Of a DNA stretch of 64,000 nt, positions 18,440 through 25,620 are shown piece by piece. This stretch comes from Methanobrevibacter sp. GTDB taxonomy: Archaea > Methanobacteriota > Methanobacteria > Methanobacteriales > Methanobacteriaceae. How positions within the stretch are numbered: the stretch's first letter is position 1; each line of letters opens with the position of its first letter. Location: NCBI GenBank assembly GCA_017407115.1, contig JAFQXD010000056.1, positions 57,399 to 121,398 of the forward strand, written 5' to 3'. The position numbers and the translations under genes are program-made. Below the pieces are notes generated by a model. It saw only the letters and a list, made by a program, of their open reading frames with translations, did not search any database and had not been told where the DNA came from.

Positions 18440-19538
18440 GCCAAAAATAAATCCTAAGTGTATAAAGTTCTCTTGATAAATTAACTCAAAATCATGTAGA
18501 CCTTGAAAATTGTTTTCAGAAAAAATTTGGATTTTGGGTTTTTCGACTTCGACGAACGTTCGCGAACATTACAGCGAACATGAAAATGTTCGTTCAAAGT
18601 CGAAGGAAAACACTTTATTTCTAAAAAAACGTAAGTATAAGAGAGAAAAATTTTAAACGAAAAAACGAACCTTTAAAGTATATAAGAAATCATTAAAAAA
18701 CAAAACACCATATATATTTAAATACTATGAAAAACAATATACAACATAGTGGAAGCCCTAAATAAAAAAAATATATATACCATTCGTTCTATTTTTAAAA
18801 AAAATTTCAAAAACACATAACCACTTTACATATATCCTTCTTATACCTGATGTTCGTTTATTCGTTCAAAATTGAAAAAGCAAAATCCAGTTGTTACAAG
18901 CCAAACAAAGAATGGAAAACAGTTTCTCAAACGAACATATGAAGATTCGTTATAAATTCGTTTAAAATATTTTGTTCGTTTAAACCCCCAAAAAGTAAAA
19001 AAAACATTACAAAATGTCATACAAAAACACAAAACGTAATACAACATAACAATGTTATACAACAAAAAAAACACACACAAAAATAAGTCTATGTGTAAGC
19101 CAAAAAATTTTTTATTTTTTGTGATGTATTAACAGAACATATACTCTTTGTGAAAAAAATTTTTAAAGGTTGTTTTTTTCTTGTTTTTTGTTGGTTTTTC
19201 ATATGTATTTTTTGATGATGAAAATAAAATTTATGGCTGTGTAGTTCCTGCTATACTAAATAATAAGAAAAATTTATTAAAAATAAGTATTTTATTGTGT
19301 AGAATATAAGAAACATCAAAGAACATATTATAACAATATATATACTATATAATAACATAATAAAAAATAGTTAAAAAAAAAATAGGATTATGATATTATA
19401 AAAATATCCTAACCGCTATTAATACTAACAATATTAATAATATCATATATGCTTTTGGTGGTAATATTTCGGCTAATATAATATTTAGTAGTAGTATGAT
19501 GATTAATAATATAATAACATATTTTTTTCACCTCCTGT
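18440..19538. promoter_or_regulatory. long noncoding region with GTTCG palindromes upstream of late genes
   Basis: Very AT-rich with no convincing gene. At 18547-18605 there is a nested inverted repeat: an outer 7-bp arm (18547-18553 with 18599-18605), a perfect palindrome CGAACGTTCG at 18553-18562, and a 7-bp hairpin with loop GAAA (18575-18592). Related TTCGTT or AACGAA words recur at 18661-18670, 18783-18790, 18851-18870, 18932-18938 and 18950-18990. This looks like a set of operator sites for a phage regulator plus a late promoter. The left third is close to the late operon; the right part (19081-19538) shows only AT-rich sequence. Confidence 0.5.
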
Positions 19539-20315
19539 TTAGTAGTAATGATACGCTATTTGCTCGATCTCTTCGGGGTTTGTGCTGCTGAAGATATGTT
19601 CTAATATATAGGGGTGGTCCTGCCAGATGTCTATTATATCTAATAAGAAATAATATAAGGGGCGGTCTTTTACTAATTCATCGTATAATTTTTTAGTTTT
19701 GCATAAACTTTTTAAGGTTGGGGTTTTGATAGTGTTGTTTATGCTGCAATAACTTTTATAATAACTTGTTTTTAAATGGTTTTTGTTGCTATAATATTTC
19801 CCGTTGTGTTTGGTAAAGTTTGAAGATATTAAAACCTTTTCGGGGGTTATCATTGCCCATTTACAATTAGTATTTTCAGCAATCATATTTAATAGATCAT
19901 CGGAATTGTTTTTTCCGATAATATAAAAACTGTTTATATGGTCTTTTATATAACTCATTGTGTCATTATATCCTTTGTATTCGTATTGTCCGCTTATTAT
20001 CCCATTCATACATACAACAGGGGATTCTGTAACTCCTTTTAATGTTTCCTTGTTTCCTACCTCGTAGGGGTGGGTTTGTAATTGGTTTACTTCTGCAGAG
20101 GTACTGATTCTAAAATGTAATACTATATCATATCCTCCGATTAAATGCTTAATTTTATTAAAGAACATATTAAAATACATAAAACCCCGTTCGTATATTA
20201 CTTTTCCGTTTTTCCTTATGGCGTAACCTGCCCCGTCGGGGTTAGTTTCCCATGCTTTTTTTAATTCCTCTTTGCTTATTTGCTCCCCTTGTGGGACATA
20301 AATTATAACACACAT
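19539..20315 (-). CDS. class II glutamine amidotransferase
   Basis: A 258-residue Ntn-type glutaminase domain. Cys2 (start MCVIIY) is exposed after removal of Met1 and would be the nucleophile. NPDGAGYAI at about residues 25-33 and LHFRISTSAEVNQLQTHPY at about 66-84 match the family's substrate-binding segments. The domain releases ammonia from glutamine for a partner ligase. The gene is 17 bases downstream of the amidoligase gene, so they form one unit. Bioinformatic work by Iyer and colleagues (2009) described such amidoligase-glutaminase pairs in phages as likely modifying proteins or cell-wall peptides; the target here is unknown. Confidence 0.78.
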   Translation of the reverse strand: MCVIIYVPQGEQISKEELKKAWETNPDGAGYAIRKNGKVIYERGFMYFNMFFNKIKHLIGGYDIVLHFRISTSAEVNQLQTHPYEVGNKETLKGVTESPVVCMNGIISGQYEYKGYNDTMSYIKDHINSFYIIGKNNSDDLLNMIAENTNCKWAMITPEKVLISSNFTKHNGKYYSNKNHLKTSYYKSYCSINNTIKTPTLKSLCKTKKLYDELVKDRPLYYFLLDIIDIWQDHPYILEHIFSSTNPEEIEQIAYHYY

Positions 20316-20331
20316 TTTATACCCTCTCCTT

Positions 20332-21402
20332 TTATAAATATACCTCTAATAAATGGGCGTTTTGGTAGTATAAATTTTTATATTCGCCTTGTTTATTTTG
20401 TAATACATTTAAAATTTTATTGGATGCGTTCTTTACTCCTCGTCTGCTAATAGTAATGTGATTTACTATTTCTAAAAGTTCGGGGTAGTTTTCTAAAAAT
20501 TGCACTAATTCATAAGGTCGGCGGTAACCTCTGCGGGCTCTCCTTAATTCGGTTAAAATATAATGGTCTGCGTTGATTTCTTTTAATTTGTACAATGTTG
20601 TATCAGGTTTAAACAACATAATTAAATTAAATTTTTTGAACATTTCAGGCGGGCACCATTCTAAAAAGTGTCGTTTTAGTGTTTCTCCTTGATCTCTATA
20701 AAGTTTATTTTTCATATATACTGCTTCATCTATACAAAACTGTACAAATTCTAAATAAAATTTAATTGTTTCATAGTCAAAACTGCATTTATTACTAAAA
20801 CCTCTCATCTCAATTGTACTTGAACGGGTTAAATTTACTAAATAGTAGCGGTCATCATCATAAATGCTCATATTTCCAATATCTCGCCCTCTTTGTTCCC
20901 AATTGATAAAATTATAACTCATCTGTGAGGTCGGACTCGCCCACCTCTCAAAGTTTCGCCTATCTCTTCCACTAATTGCAAATATAACTGGTGCGTAAAA
21001 TTCAAACATTTTAGTTATATTTGTGCTTGTTATGTTTAGATCATAAAGATAGTTTCTGTTTATATGTATGTGTGCACTTGTGCCGCTGGTGTTGTTAAAA
21101 TTAGATGGGTTTACTCCGTAATTATTTAAACAAGTAACACGTTTTAAAAGATTTTCAATAGTATCAGCCCTAAATATAATTTCTTTCCATACAGAAGAAT
21201 CATTTTGAATAATTTTCAAATTTTCTGTTCTGTGTTCGTTAAATGGGACTGTTATAATATCATTTTCAATACAATTGTCAAATATTGCTGCTCGTTCTTC
21301 GCTGTAATTGTCCGCTTCAAGTTCTAAACCGAATATATTTAAATCTTCTTCATTTGCGGGGCGGGTGTTTCCGCTGTGATAACTGTACGCTTCATAATAC
21401 AT
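20332..21402 (-). CDS. amidoligase of the glutamine synthetase-like fold
   Basis: A 356-residue protein with the signatures of the Amidoligase_2 family: GLELEA (Glu27 and Glu29), HIHINR (His111 and His113) and IEMRGF (Glu198, Arg200), which together bind ATP and metal in glutamine synthetase-like ligases. A downstream glutaminase gene supplies ammonia. The predicted activity is ATP-dependent amide formation on a carboxyl group, perhaps on a virion protein or a wall peptide. The gene is intact and follows a promoter region with an 18-bp repeated motif. Confidence 0.78.
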   Translation of the reverse strand: MYYEAYSYHSGNTRPANEEDLNIFGLELEADNYSEERAAIFDNCIENDIITVPFNEHRTENLKIIQNDSSVWKEIIFRADTIENLLKRVTCLNNYGVNPSNFNNTSGTSAHIHINRNYLYDLNITSTNITKMFEFYAPVIFAISGRDRRNFERWASPTSQMSYNFINWEQRGRDIGNMSIYDDDRYYLVNLTRSSTIEMRGFSNKCSFDYETIKFYLEFVQFCIDEAVYMKNKLYRDQGETLKRHFLEWCPPEMFKKFNLIMLFKPDTTLYKLKEINADHYILTELRRARRGYRRPYELVQFLENYPELLEIVNHITISRRGVKNASNKILNVLQNKQGEYKNLYYQNAHLLEVYL

Positions 21403-21862
21403 TTTTAATCACTTCCATAATTTTTTTAAATTGGTTTTTTATCGTGGTTTTAACTGTTCCACGTGTTCGACTGTCTTTAATTTCTATTTTAACAATAAAT
21501 TAATATTGTGAGATAGAAAAACATTAAAATATTAAAACATATCCAAAAAAGGACGTTGTTTAAGTTTTAAGTTTCATTTTTTAGTTTTTGCCTCCTTTGT
21601 TACTCTATACTATACTTTGCACTTAGTAGTATATATAGTTTTCGGTTGATGTTGTGAAGTTTGCATTATATACTATTATATATTATTTATATGGATTTTT
21701 CATGAGATCATAATTTAAGTATTACTAATCTTTAAAAAAGTAATATTTACAGATAATCCAAAAATTCACCACCAAAAAAAACAGGGGCTCATTTCCAACG
21801 TTTCCCATCTATCTATAAGAAATATAAATGATTTTTCCAAAACTAAGTAAAAAAAAATATAC
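21403..21862. promoter_or_regulatory. noncoding regulatory region with 18-bp shared motif
   Basis: No gene is seen. The 18-base word TGCACTTAGTAGTATATA at 21618-21635 recurs exactly at 24450-24467, ahead of another gene set, suggesting a shared operator or promoter. Several TATA-like stretches follow at 21670-21700. It probably controls the amidoligase pair to the left. Confidence 0.5.
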
Positions 21863-22089
21863 CTTCGTTGGAGCTGTGTAAAAATTGGAGCGAAATTTTT
21901 TTTTCATCTTCGTTGGAGCCCTGTAAAATTTCATCTTCGTTGGAGCTGTGTAAAAATTGGAGCGAAATTTTTTTTTCATCTTCGTTGGAGCCCTGTAAAA
22001 TTTCATCTTCGTTGGAGATGTGTAAAAAAATATGACTTCGTTGGCAAGTAGTAAAAAAAAATATCCATCTTCGTTGGACGTCTGTAAAA
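21863..22089. repeat. seven tandem CTTCGTTGG iterons
   Basis: The word CTTCGTTGG begins at 21863, 21908, 21935, 21980, 22007, 22036 and 22069. Most copies continue into a TGTAAAA-type tail. Spacings are 45, 27, 45, 27, 29 and 33 bases. The first 72 bases are repeated almost exactly (21863-21934 and 21935-22006). It lies at the 3' end of a gene at 22107. It could be a replication origin, a set of protein-binding sites or a decayed array. The spacing is too short and irregular for CRISPR. A long reading frame through it looks accidental. Confidence 0.6.
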
Positions 22090-22106
22090 AAAAGTAGGGG
22101 GAAAAA

Positions 22107-22403
22107 TCAAGGTTCCCATAATTTAATTGTTTCACAAATATTTGAAAGATTAATCTCAATATCTTCCATTTCCCCATAACCTTTTTCAATTTCAACATCA
22201 TATTTACGATTGTAGAAATCAAAACATTTTGCTAATTTGCGGTTAATTTCAAGGTCAAGAGTGTCATTCACTTTTTTTTGTGCATTTTCAGATAGAATGC
22301 ACCAAGTTTCGTGGATTTGTTTGCATTCTTGAATTGTACGAAGCAATACTCTTGTGGATTTTTTCTCAACAATCTTATAATCTTGAACGATTAATTTCAC
22401 CAT
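22107..22403 (-). CDS. hypothetical phage protein
   Basis: A 98-residue protein preceded by GAGGAG eight bases before its ATG. It is mostly helical and Lys/Glu-rich (residues 15-60), with a short region rich in Asn and Ile near its C-terminus. It shares the opening MVKL with the next upstream protein, which hints at duplication but proves nothing. No family is recognised. The tandem repeats begin just after its stop. Confidence 0.55.
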   Translation of the reverse strand: MVKLIVQDYKIVEKKSTRVLLRTIQECKQIHETWCILSENAQKKVNDTLDLEINRKLAKCFDFYNRKYDVEIEKGYGEMEDIEINLSNICETIKLWEP

Positions 22404-22513
22404 AGTTTAATTCTCCTCATACGGAAGTGAAATAAGAGGAGAGAACGAAGCGTACGATAAATTCCCCCCCTCTTTTTCAAATTTAATGTTTGTTAAACCT
22501 TCTTAATAAATGT

Positions 22514-22888
22514 TTATCCTTCAATTTTACGGAATTTTAATCCATATAATAGGCAGAATACTTTTAATTTTGACTCTAAACGTGGGAACTCAAAATGATT
22601 TTCATTGATTACGAATACAAATGGGGTTCCATTATCAGATGTTTCCAATTTTACAATATTATCACTGTCTAAAAGGACTCTTGTGAGTTTTTTGTTTCCT
22701 TTGGAAAGGTGCATTCTTATTGTTGCAATTCTCTGAAATAATACTCTAAGTGGACTAATATTAATAAGTTCTATATCACTTGTTTCTTTTTCAGTTACAC
22801 TTAATACTTTATCTAATTTTTTCATTGTTTCATCACCTACTATTTCTTTTAATTCTATTTTTCCTTTGTTGTAAGTTAGTTTAACCAT
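22514..22888 (-). CDS. hypothetical phage protein
   Basis: A 124-residue protein with a mixed helix and strand pattern. The segment VFVINENHFEFPRLESKLKVF suggests a compact soluble domain. It opens MVKLTYNKGK, similar to its downstream neighbour. No known family is recognised. The tight spacing to the next upstream gene (17 bases) suggests co-transcription with the small-gene cluster. Confidence 0.5.
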   Translation of the reverse strand: MVKLTYNKGKIELKEIVGDETMKKLDKVLSVTEKETSDIELINISPLRVLFQRIATIRMHLSKGNKKLTRVLLDSDNIVKLETSDNGTPFVFVINENHFEFPRLESKLKVFCLLYGLKFRKIEG

Positions 22889-22904
22889 AATTAATCATCT
22901 CCAT

Positions 22905-23186
22905 TTAGTTAAATTGTCTTGGTATGACTTCTATGAAGTCTTTGATTAGTTTTTCAAGTTTTTTAAATTCTTTTTTACTACCATAAATCATTATTTGACT
23001 ATGGTATGTAAATCCATTTCGTTTGTATCTACAAACAGCGGTTGAACTGTTTTCTTTACCTCCTTCGTAAATGTTCCATTTTCCAAATTCAACATCTCTT
23101 TTAATAATTGATGCTAATTGTTTGACGGGGATTGTTTGTCCTTTAGTATTTAAATAACTGTCATTTGTCCCATAAACATACCTCAT
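22905..23186 (-). CDS. hypothetical phage protein
   Basis: A 93-residue protein overlapping the regulator gene by four bases, so expression is probably coupled. It is basic, with a central strand-rich segment (TAVCRYKRNGFTYHSQIMIYG) and a helical C-terminus (KKEFKKLEKLIKDF). It may be a small nucleic-acid-binding or regulatory protein, but no family is recognised. Confidence 0.5.
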   Translation of the reverse strand: MRYVYGTNDSYLNTKGQTIPVKQLASIIKRDVEFGKWNIYEGGKENSSTAVCRYKRNGFTYHSQIMIYGSKKEFKKLEKLIKDFIEVIPRQFN

Positions 23187-23443
23187 TGTACCTCCTCCAA
23201 TACTGATAATCCAAAAGGAGTTAAACGATATAACCTTCCTTTTCTAACCTCTTCGTTAATACATTCAATTAAACCATGTGTTTTTAACTCTTTTAAAGTT
23301 TTACTAATATGATTTTGTTTTATTCCGCAATCTTTTGCAATTTGTTTCGGGATTTTAACATTAGTTCCAATTGATTTTAATGTTTTTAATCTATAACTAC
23401 TAATTTCAACATAAGCCTTTTCAACTAATAGTTTATCGTTCAT
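23183..23443 (-). CDS. winged helix-turn-helix transcription regulator
   Basis: An 86-residue protein from the ATG at 23443, which follows GGAGG at 8 bases. Upstream codons in the same frame are repeat-derived (NELEMK copies) and are not taken as coding. Residues 20-70 form a winged helix: IPKQIAKDCGIKQNHISKTLKELKTHGLIE, then the wing KGRLYRLT and a C-terminal helix. This is a MarR/ArsR-like DNA-binding domain, probably the local repressor acting on the repeat array directly upstream. Confidence 0.72.
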   Translation of the reverse strand: MNDKLLVEKAYVEISSYRLKTLKSIGTNVKIPKQIAKDCGIKQNHISKTLKELKTHGLIECINEEVRKGRLYRLTPFGLSVLEEVQ

Positions 23444-23600
23444 TAGACATTCCTCCATTATTGGTTTCATTTCCAGTTCATTTTTCAACTTCATTTCCAG
23501 TTCATTTCCACGATTGGATTCATTTCCAATCGTGGAGTTCATTTCCATTCCATTTCCATTTTTAGTTTTTCATTTCCACCTACATTTAAGAGTTCATTTT
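23444..23600. promoter_or_regulatory. operator array: repeated TTCATTTCCA and 10-bp inverted repeat
   Basis: TTCATTTCCA occurs exactly at 23466, 23490, 23501, 23519 and 23538, with several near copies nearby. A perfect 10-bp inverted repeat CCACGATTGG/CCAATCGTGG spans 23508-23535 with an 8-nt loop. It lies directly upstream of the winged-helix gene, so autoregulation is likely. Confidence 0.6.
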
Positions 23601-23605
23601 CATTT

Positions 23606-23899
23606 CTACATTACTTCTTTAATTGGGCATGGTTTAAATCCAGTATCTAAAAAGATACTTCCAACTCCAAGTAATTCAGATAACATGAAATATCCAAATT
23701 CATCGCAATCTTCGCCTAATGGGCTTTTAACATATCCGAATAATCGTACATCATCATCATCTGTTGCTCCCATTTCGGTAACATACCAATCTCCTCTTCC
23801 GAGAATATTTTGGAAATGTAAATGTGCTGTTGGGTTTTCTTCATTTTCAGTTTCGTATAAGTCAGGGACTTCCATTAATCTTTCTACTAATGATTTCAT
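23606..23899 (-). CDS. DUF2958 domain protein
   Basis: A 97-residue protein matching the DUF2958 pattern: an N-terminal LVERLMEVPDLYETE, then HLHFQNILGRGDWYVTE, LFGYVKSP, and the segment EFGYFMLSELLGVGSIFLD. DUF2958 proteins are common on plasmids and phages and have no established function. Length and motif order are normal. It lies seven bases from the stop of the upstream gene in the same direction. Confidence 0.7.
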   Translation of the reverse strand: MKSLVERLMEVPDLYETENEENPTAHLHFQNILGRGDWYVTEMGATDDDDVRLFGYVKSPLGEDCDEFGYFMLSELLGVGSIFLDTGFKPCPIKEVM

Positions 23900-23901
23900 T
23901 T

Positions 23902-24177
23902 CTATTCGCCTCCAATTAATATTGCTCTGTGAATTAATATGTCTATGATAGTTCCTTCGTTGATATTTTTACTTATTAATTGTTTTTCTTCATTTGTTTT
24001 GCATAATTTTTGAATATTTTCCACGTCGGATTGGTTTAATTTAATGTCAAACCAATCTTCTCCACCACTATGTTGGTTTGGGTGGCAGGTTAGATAATTA
24101 TATAATTTATTATTAACAGAAATGTTGAAATCATTTCGTTCATTTCCATTAATAATTGTCATTTCAAAGTAAGCCAT
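23902..24177 (-). CDS. hypothetical phage protein
   Basis: A 91-residue protein with a beta-strand-rich N-terminus (MAYFEMTIINGNERNDF) and a C-terminal helix. The segment HPNQHSGGEDWFDIKL has closely spaced His, Gly and Asp residues that might bind metal, but this is speculative. The family is not recognised. The gene is nearly contiguous with its neighbours on both sides. Confidence 0.5.
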   Translation of the reverse strand: MAYFEMTIINGNERNDFNISVNNKLYNYLTCHPNQHSGGEDWFDIKLNQSDVENIQKLCKTNEEKQLISKNINEGTIIDILIHRAILIGGE

Positions 24178-24180
24178 TTT

Positions 24181-24336
24181 TTAATCATCTCCGAAAGTTA
24201 TATTGGTGCAGTCTAATCCCCAAAATTCAGCTTCTTCAATAGCTTCTTTTTTGGTGGCACCAATTCCAACGGTTAAACCTTCATCGGTTTGAACCCAGTA
24301 ACTTTCATCAGCATAATTGTAAAAACATTTTGGCAT
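24181..24336 (-). CDS. small HicB-like domain protein
   Basis: 51 residues from the ATG at 24336, preceded by GGAGAAGG; earlier in-frame starts lack a ribosome site. The protein resembles the short beta-alpha fold of HicB-type antitoxins: YWVQTDEGLTVGIGATKKEAIEEA, where a strand pair is followed by a GAT-x-x-EA helix start. No HicA partner is next to it. The HicB relation is a fold-level impression, not a firm family call. Confidence 0.5.
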   Translation of the reverse strand: MPKCFYNYADESYWVQTDEGLTVGIGATKKEAIEEAEFWGLDCTNITFGDD

Positions 24337-24449
24337 AATAACCTTCTCCTTGTTTTCTTTAATTTTTACTTTCATTGTTTTTGCCTCTCGAATTTTTTTT
24401 TGAAGATATGCAATTGTGGTGATTTGCATTTACTTCATGTATAATACTA

Positions 24450-24505
24450 TGCACTTAGTAGTATATAAATGTTTTGGTCGAAACTAACACAAACTTATAA
24501 ATATA
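24450..24505 (+). promoter_or_regulatory. promoter region with shared 18-bp motif
   Basis: TGCACTTAGTAGTATATA at 24450-24467 is identical to 21618-21635. A TATA-like box (TTATAAATA) around 24495-24503 lies about 30 bases before the ATG at 24529, which fits a leaderless archaeal transcript for the rightward gene. The motif may also serve the leftward gene starting at 24336. Confidence 0.55.
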
Positions 24506-24528
24506 ACAAAACTAAATATATAGAAAAT

Positions 24529-24660
24529 ATGTCAAAAAGAAAACACATACAAATTAAAAAAAACACATATGAACAACTAAAAGAATGCAAACAATACAAC
24601 ACCGAACCACTAACAAACGTGTTAGAAAGGTTAATAGAAAAATATGGAGGATTGGTGTAA
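24529..24660 (+). CDS. ribbon-helix-helix protein (VapB-type antitoxin-like)
   Basis: A 43-residue protein from the ATG at 24529. A strand KRKHIQIK is followed by a helix YEQLKECKQ, a turn and a second helix TNVLERLIEKYGG. This is a minimal ribbon-helix-helix DNA-binding protein, as in antitoxins and phage regulators. No toxin gene is adjacent; the next gene encodes a second protein with the same fold. The start lies near the expected transcription start, so the mRNA may be leaderless. Confidence 0.6.
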   Translation: MSKRKHIQIKKNTYEQLKECKQYNTEPLTNVLERLIEKYGGLV

Positions 24661-25065
24661 GTGAAATCTAAAAATGTACAAGGCATGACAATAGCTGAAA
24701 CAACACATAAAAAATTAACTTCATTAAAAAAAGAAAATGAAACTTTTGATGATGTTGTTAGAAAATTAATAGAAATGGATAAGAAATACAATTCCAAATC
24801 CACAATTATAGAGTATGAATTTTTAACATATGATATTAGTAAAGTGTTCAGAGTCATATTTGAAAAAAATAGTCATAAAGTAGAATATTATAGTAAAAAA
24901 GGATTTGAGAACCATATTTCTGCTTGGGAAGGTTACCCTCCAATTTCTGAAGAAGATAAAGATTTATTCATTGAATTTATTGTTCAAGAAAAATCATTCA
25001 GGTTACTTCAAGACATGGGGGAATCAATGGATTTCGGGAACTTTATGATAAGGAAAATAGGTTAA
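24661..25065 (+). CDS. ribbon-helix-helix regulator with extra C-terminal domain
   Basis: A 134-residue protein starting with GTG at 24661, preceded by GGAGG at about nine bases and contiguous with the previous gene. Residues 9-45 form a second ribbon-helix-helix (MTIAETTHKKLTSLKKEN, then TFDDVVRKLIEM). Residues 50-134 form a distinct domain with aromatic-rich strands (VEYYSKKGFENHISAWEGYPP) of unknown type. It is probably a co-regulator or a toxin-like partner of the shorter protein. Confidence 0.6.
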   Translation: MKSKNVQGMTIAETTHKKLTSLKKENETFDDVVRKLIEMDKKYNSKSTIIEYEFLTYDISKVFRVIFEKNSHKVEYYSKKGFENHISAWEGYPPISEEDKDLFIEFIVQEKSFRLLQDMGESMDFGNFMIRKIG

Positions 25066-25069
25066 TATT

Positions 25070-25213
25070 ATGTTTCTTATTGCGATGGTTGGTTCAATCA
25101 TATTCTTTTTCATTGTTACATTCCTCTGCATTGGGATTGAAGATTTTTTACGAAGTAAATTTGTTATAATTATCCCAATCATCATTATAATTTTATGGGT
25201 ATGGTTACATTAA
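25070..25213 (+). CDS. small two-helix membrane protein
   Basis: 47 residues with two hydrophobic helices (about residues 2-21 and 28-46) joined by the charged turn EDFLRSK. The gene begins three bases after the previous stop, so it belongs to that operon. Small membrane proteins in this position may act in superinfection exclusion or as holin-like proteins; nothing in the sequence decides. Confidence reflects size and operon placement only. Confidence 0.5.
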   Translation: MFLIAMVGSIIFFFIVTFLCIGIEDFLRSKFVIIIPIIIIILWVWLH

Positions 25214-25322
25214 AAATCATAACCCCTCCTCTTTTTTTTGAATTTATTTTCCTAATATAATATTAACTATATATTATATATTGGAGTCTATGACTCTATA
25301 ACGTAGGGAAAATGGTGTGAAA

Positions 25323-25606
25323 TTGGCTTTTATTAGCCAAGTTGGCTGTGGAGAACATAGCATAATTTCTTTCGATTAAATCTGCAATTCCTATTGCATC
25401 AAATTACATGAATTTACGTATTGGGGTTTCTTTGGGGGTTCAAATCCCCCCCGCAGCTTTTGGTGAGTGGTATTTTTTAGTATGTTTTTTGCTTATTTTT
25501 AGCATACTTGATTAGTTGCCTCTAACATTATTTTTTTTATGAAATATCACTCACCTAACATTACATCAGAGTTTTCAGGTGCTTTTCTCGTTCAATCAAA
25601 AGCACC
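25323..25606 (+). ncRNA. structured RNA C: tRNA-like domain plus long-range stem domain
   Basis: TATA-like sequence at 25262-25285 precedes it. In order: a hairpin (25323-25328 with 25335-25340); a tRNA-like domain with a 7-bp acceptor stem (25345-25351 with 25451-25457, one G-U), internal hairpins (25383-25388 with 25393-25398; 25401-25405 with 25411-25415) and a T-arm GGGGG-TTCAAAT-CCCCC (25434-25450); then a 14-bp stem with one G-U (25462-25475 with 25542-25555) enclosing a 6-bp hairpin; and a 9-bp hairpin (25578-25586 with 25598-25606). No proper anticodon or D-arm is visible. The same order appears in RNA D. It lies just before the split methyltransferase gene. Confidence 0.6.
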
Positions 25607-25620
25607 ACATAATCACTACA

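Noticed and set aside
18841..19080. A 79-residue frame rich in Phe, Cys and Tyr on the minus strand
   Set aside because: It lies among AT-rich repeats, has no ribosome site and has a composition caused by homopolymer runs.
19396..19517. A hydrophobic frame of about 40 residues on the minus strand after AGGAGGTG
   Set aside because: No ATG, GTG or TTG start is in frame; the ATG at the right distance gives only five codons. The Ile and Leu content follows from AT-rich DNA.
21863..22089. Possible CRISPR array
   Set aside because: The repeats are only about 9-20 bases, the spacing alternates 27 and 45, and the intervening sequence is itself repeated. There is no spacer-like diversity.
21809..22222. 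A 137-residue frame reading through the CTTCGTTGG repeats
   Set aside because: It starts inside the real gene at 22107-22403 in another frame; the repeated peptide only reflects the iterons.
24495..24857. A 120-residue frame on the minus strand
   Set aside because: It is the reverse of two ribbon-helix-helix genes that have good starts and domain patterns on the plus strand.
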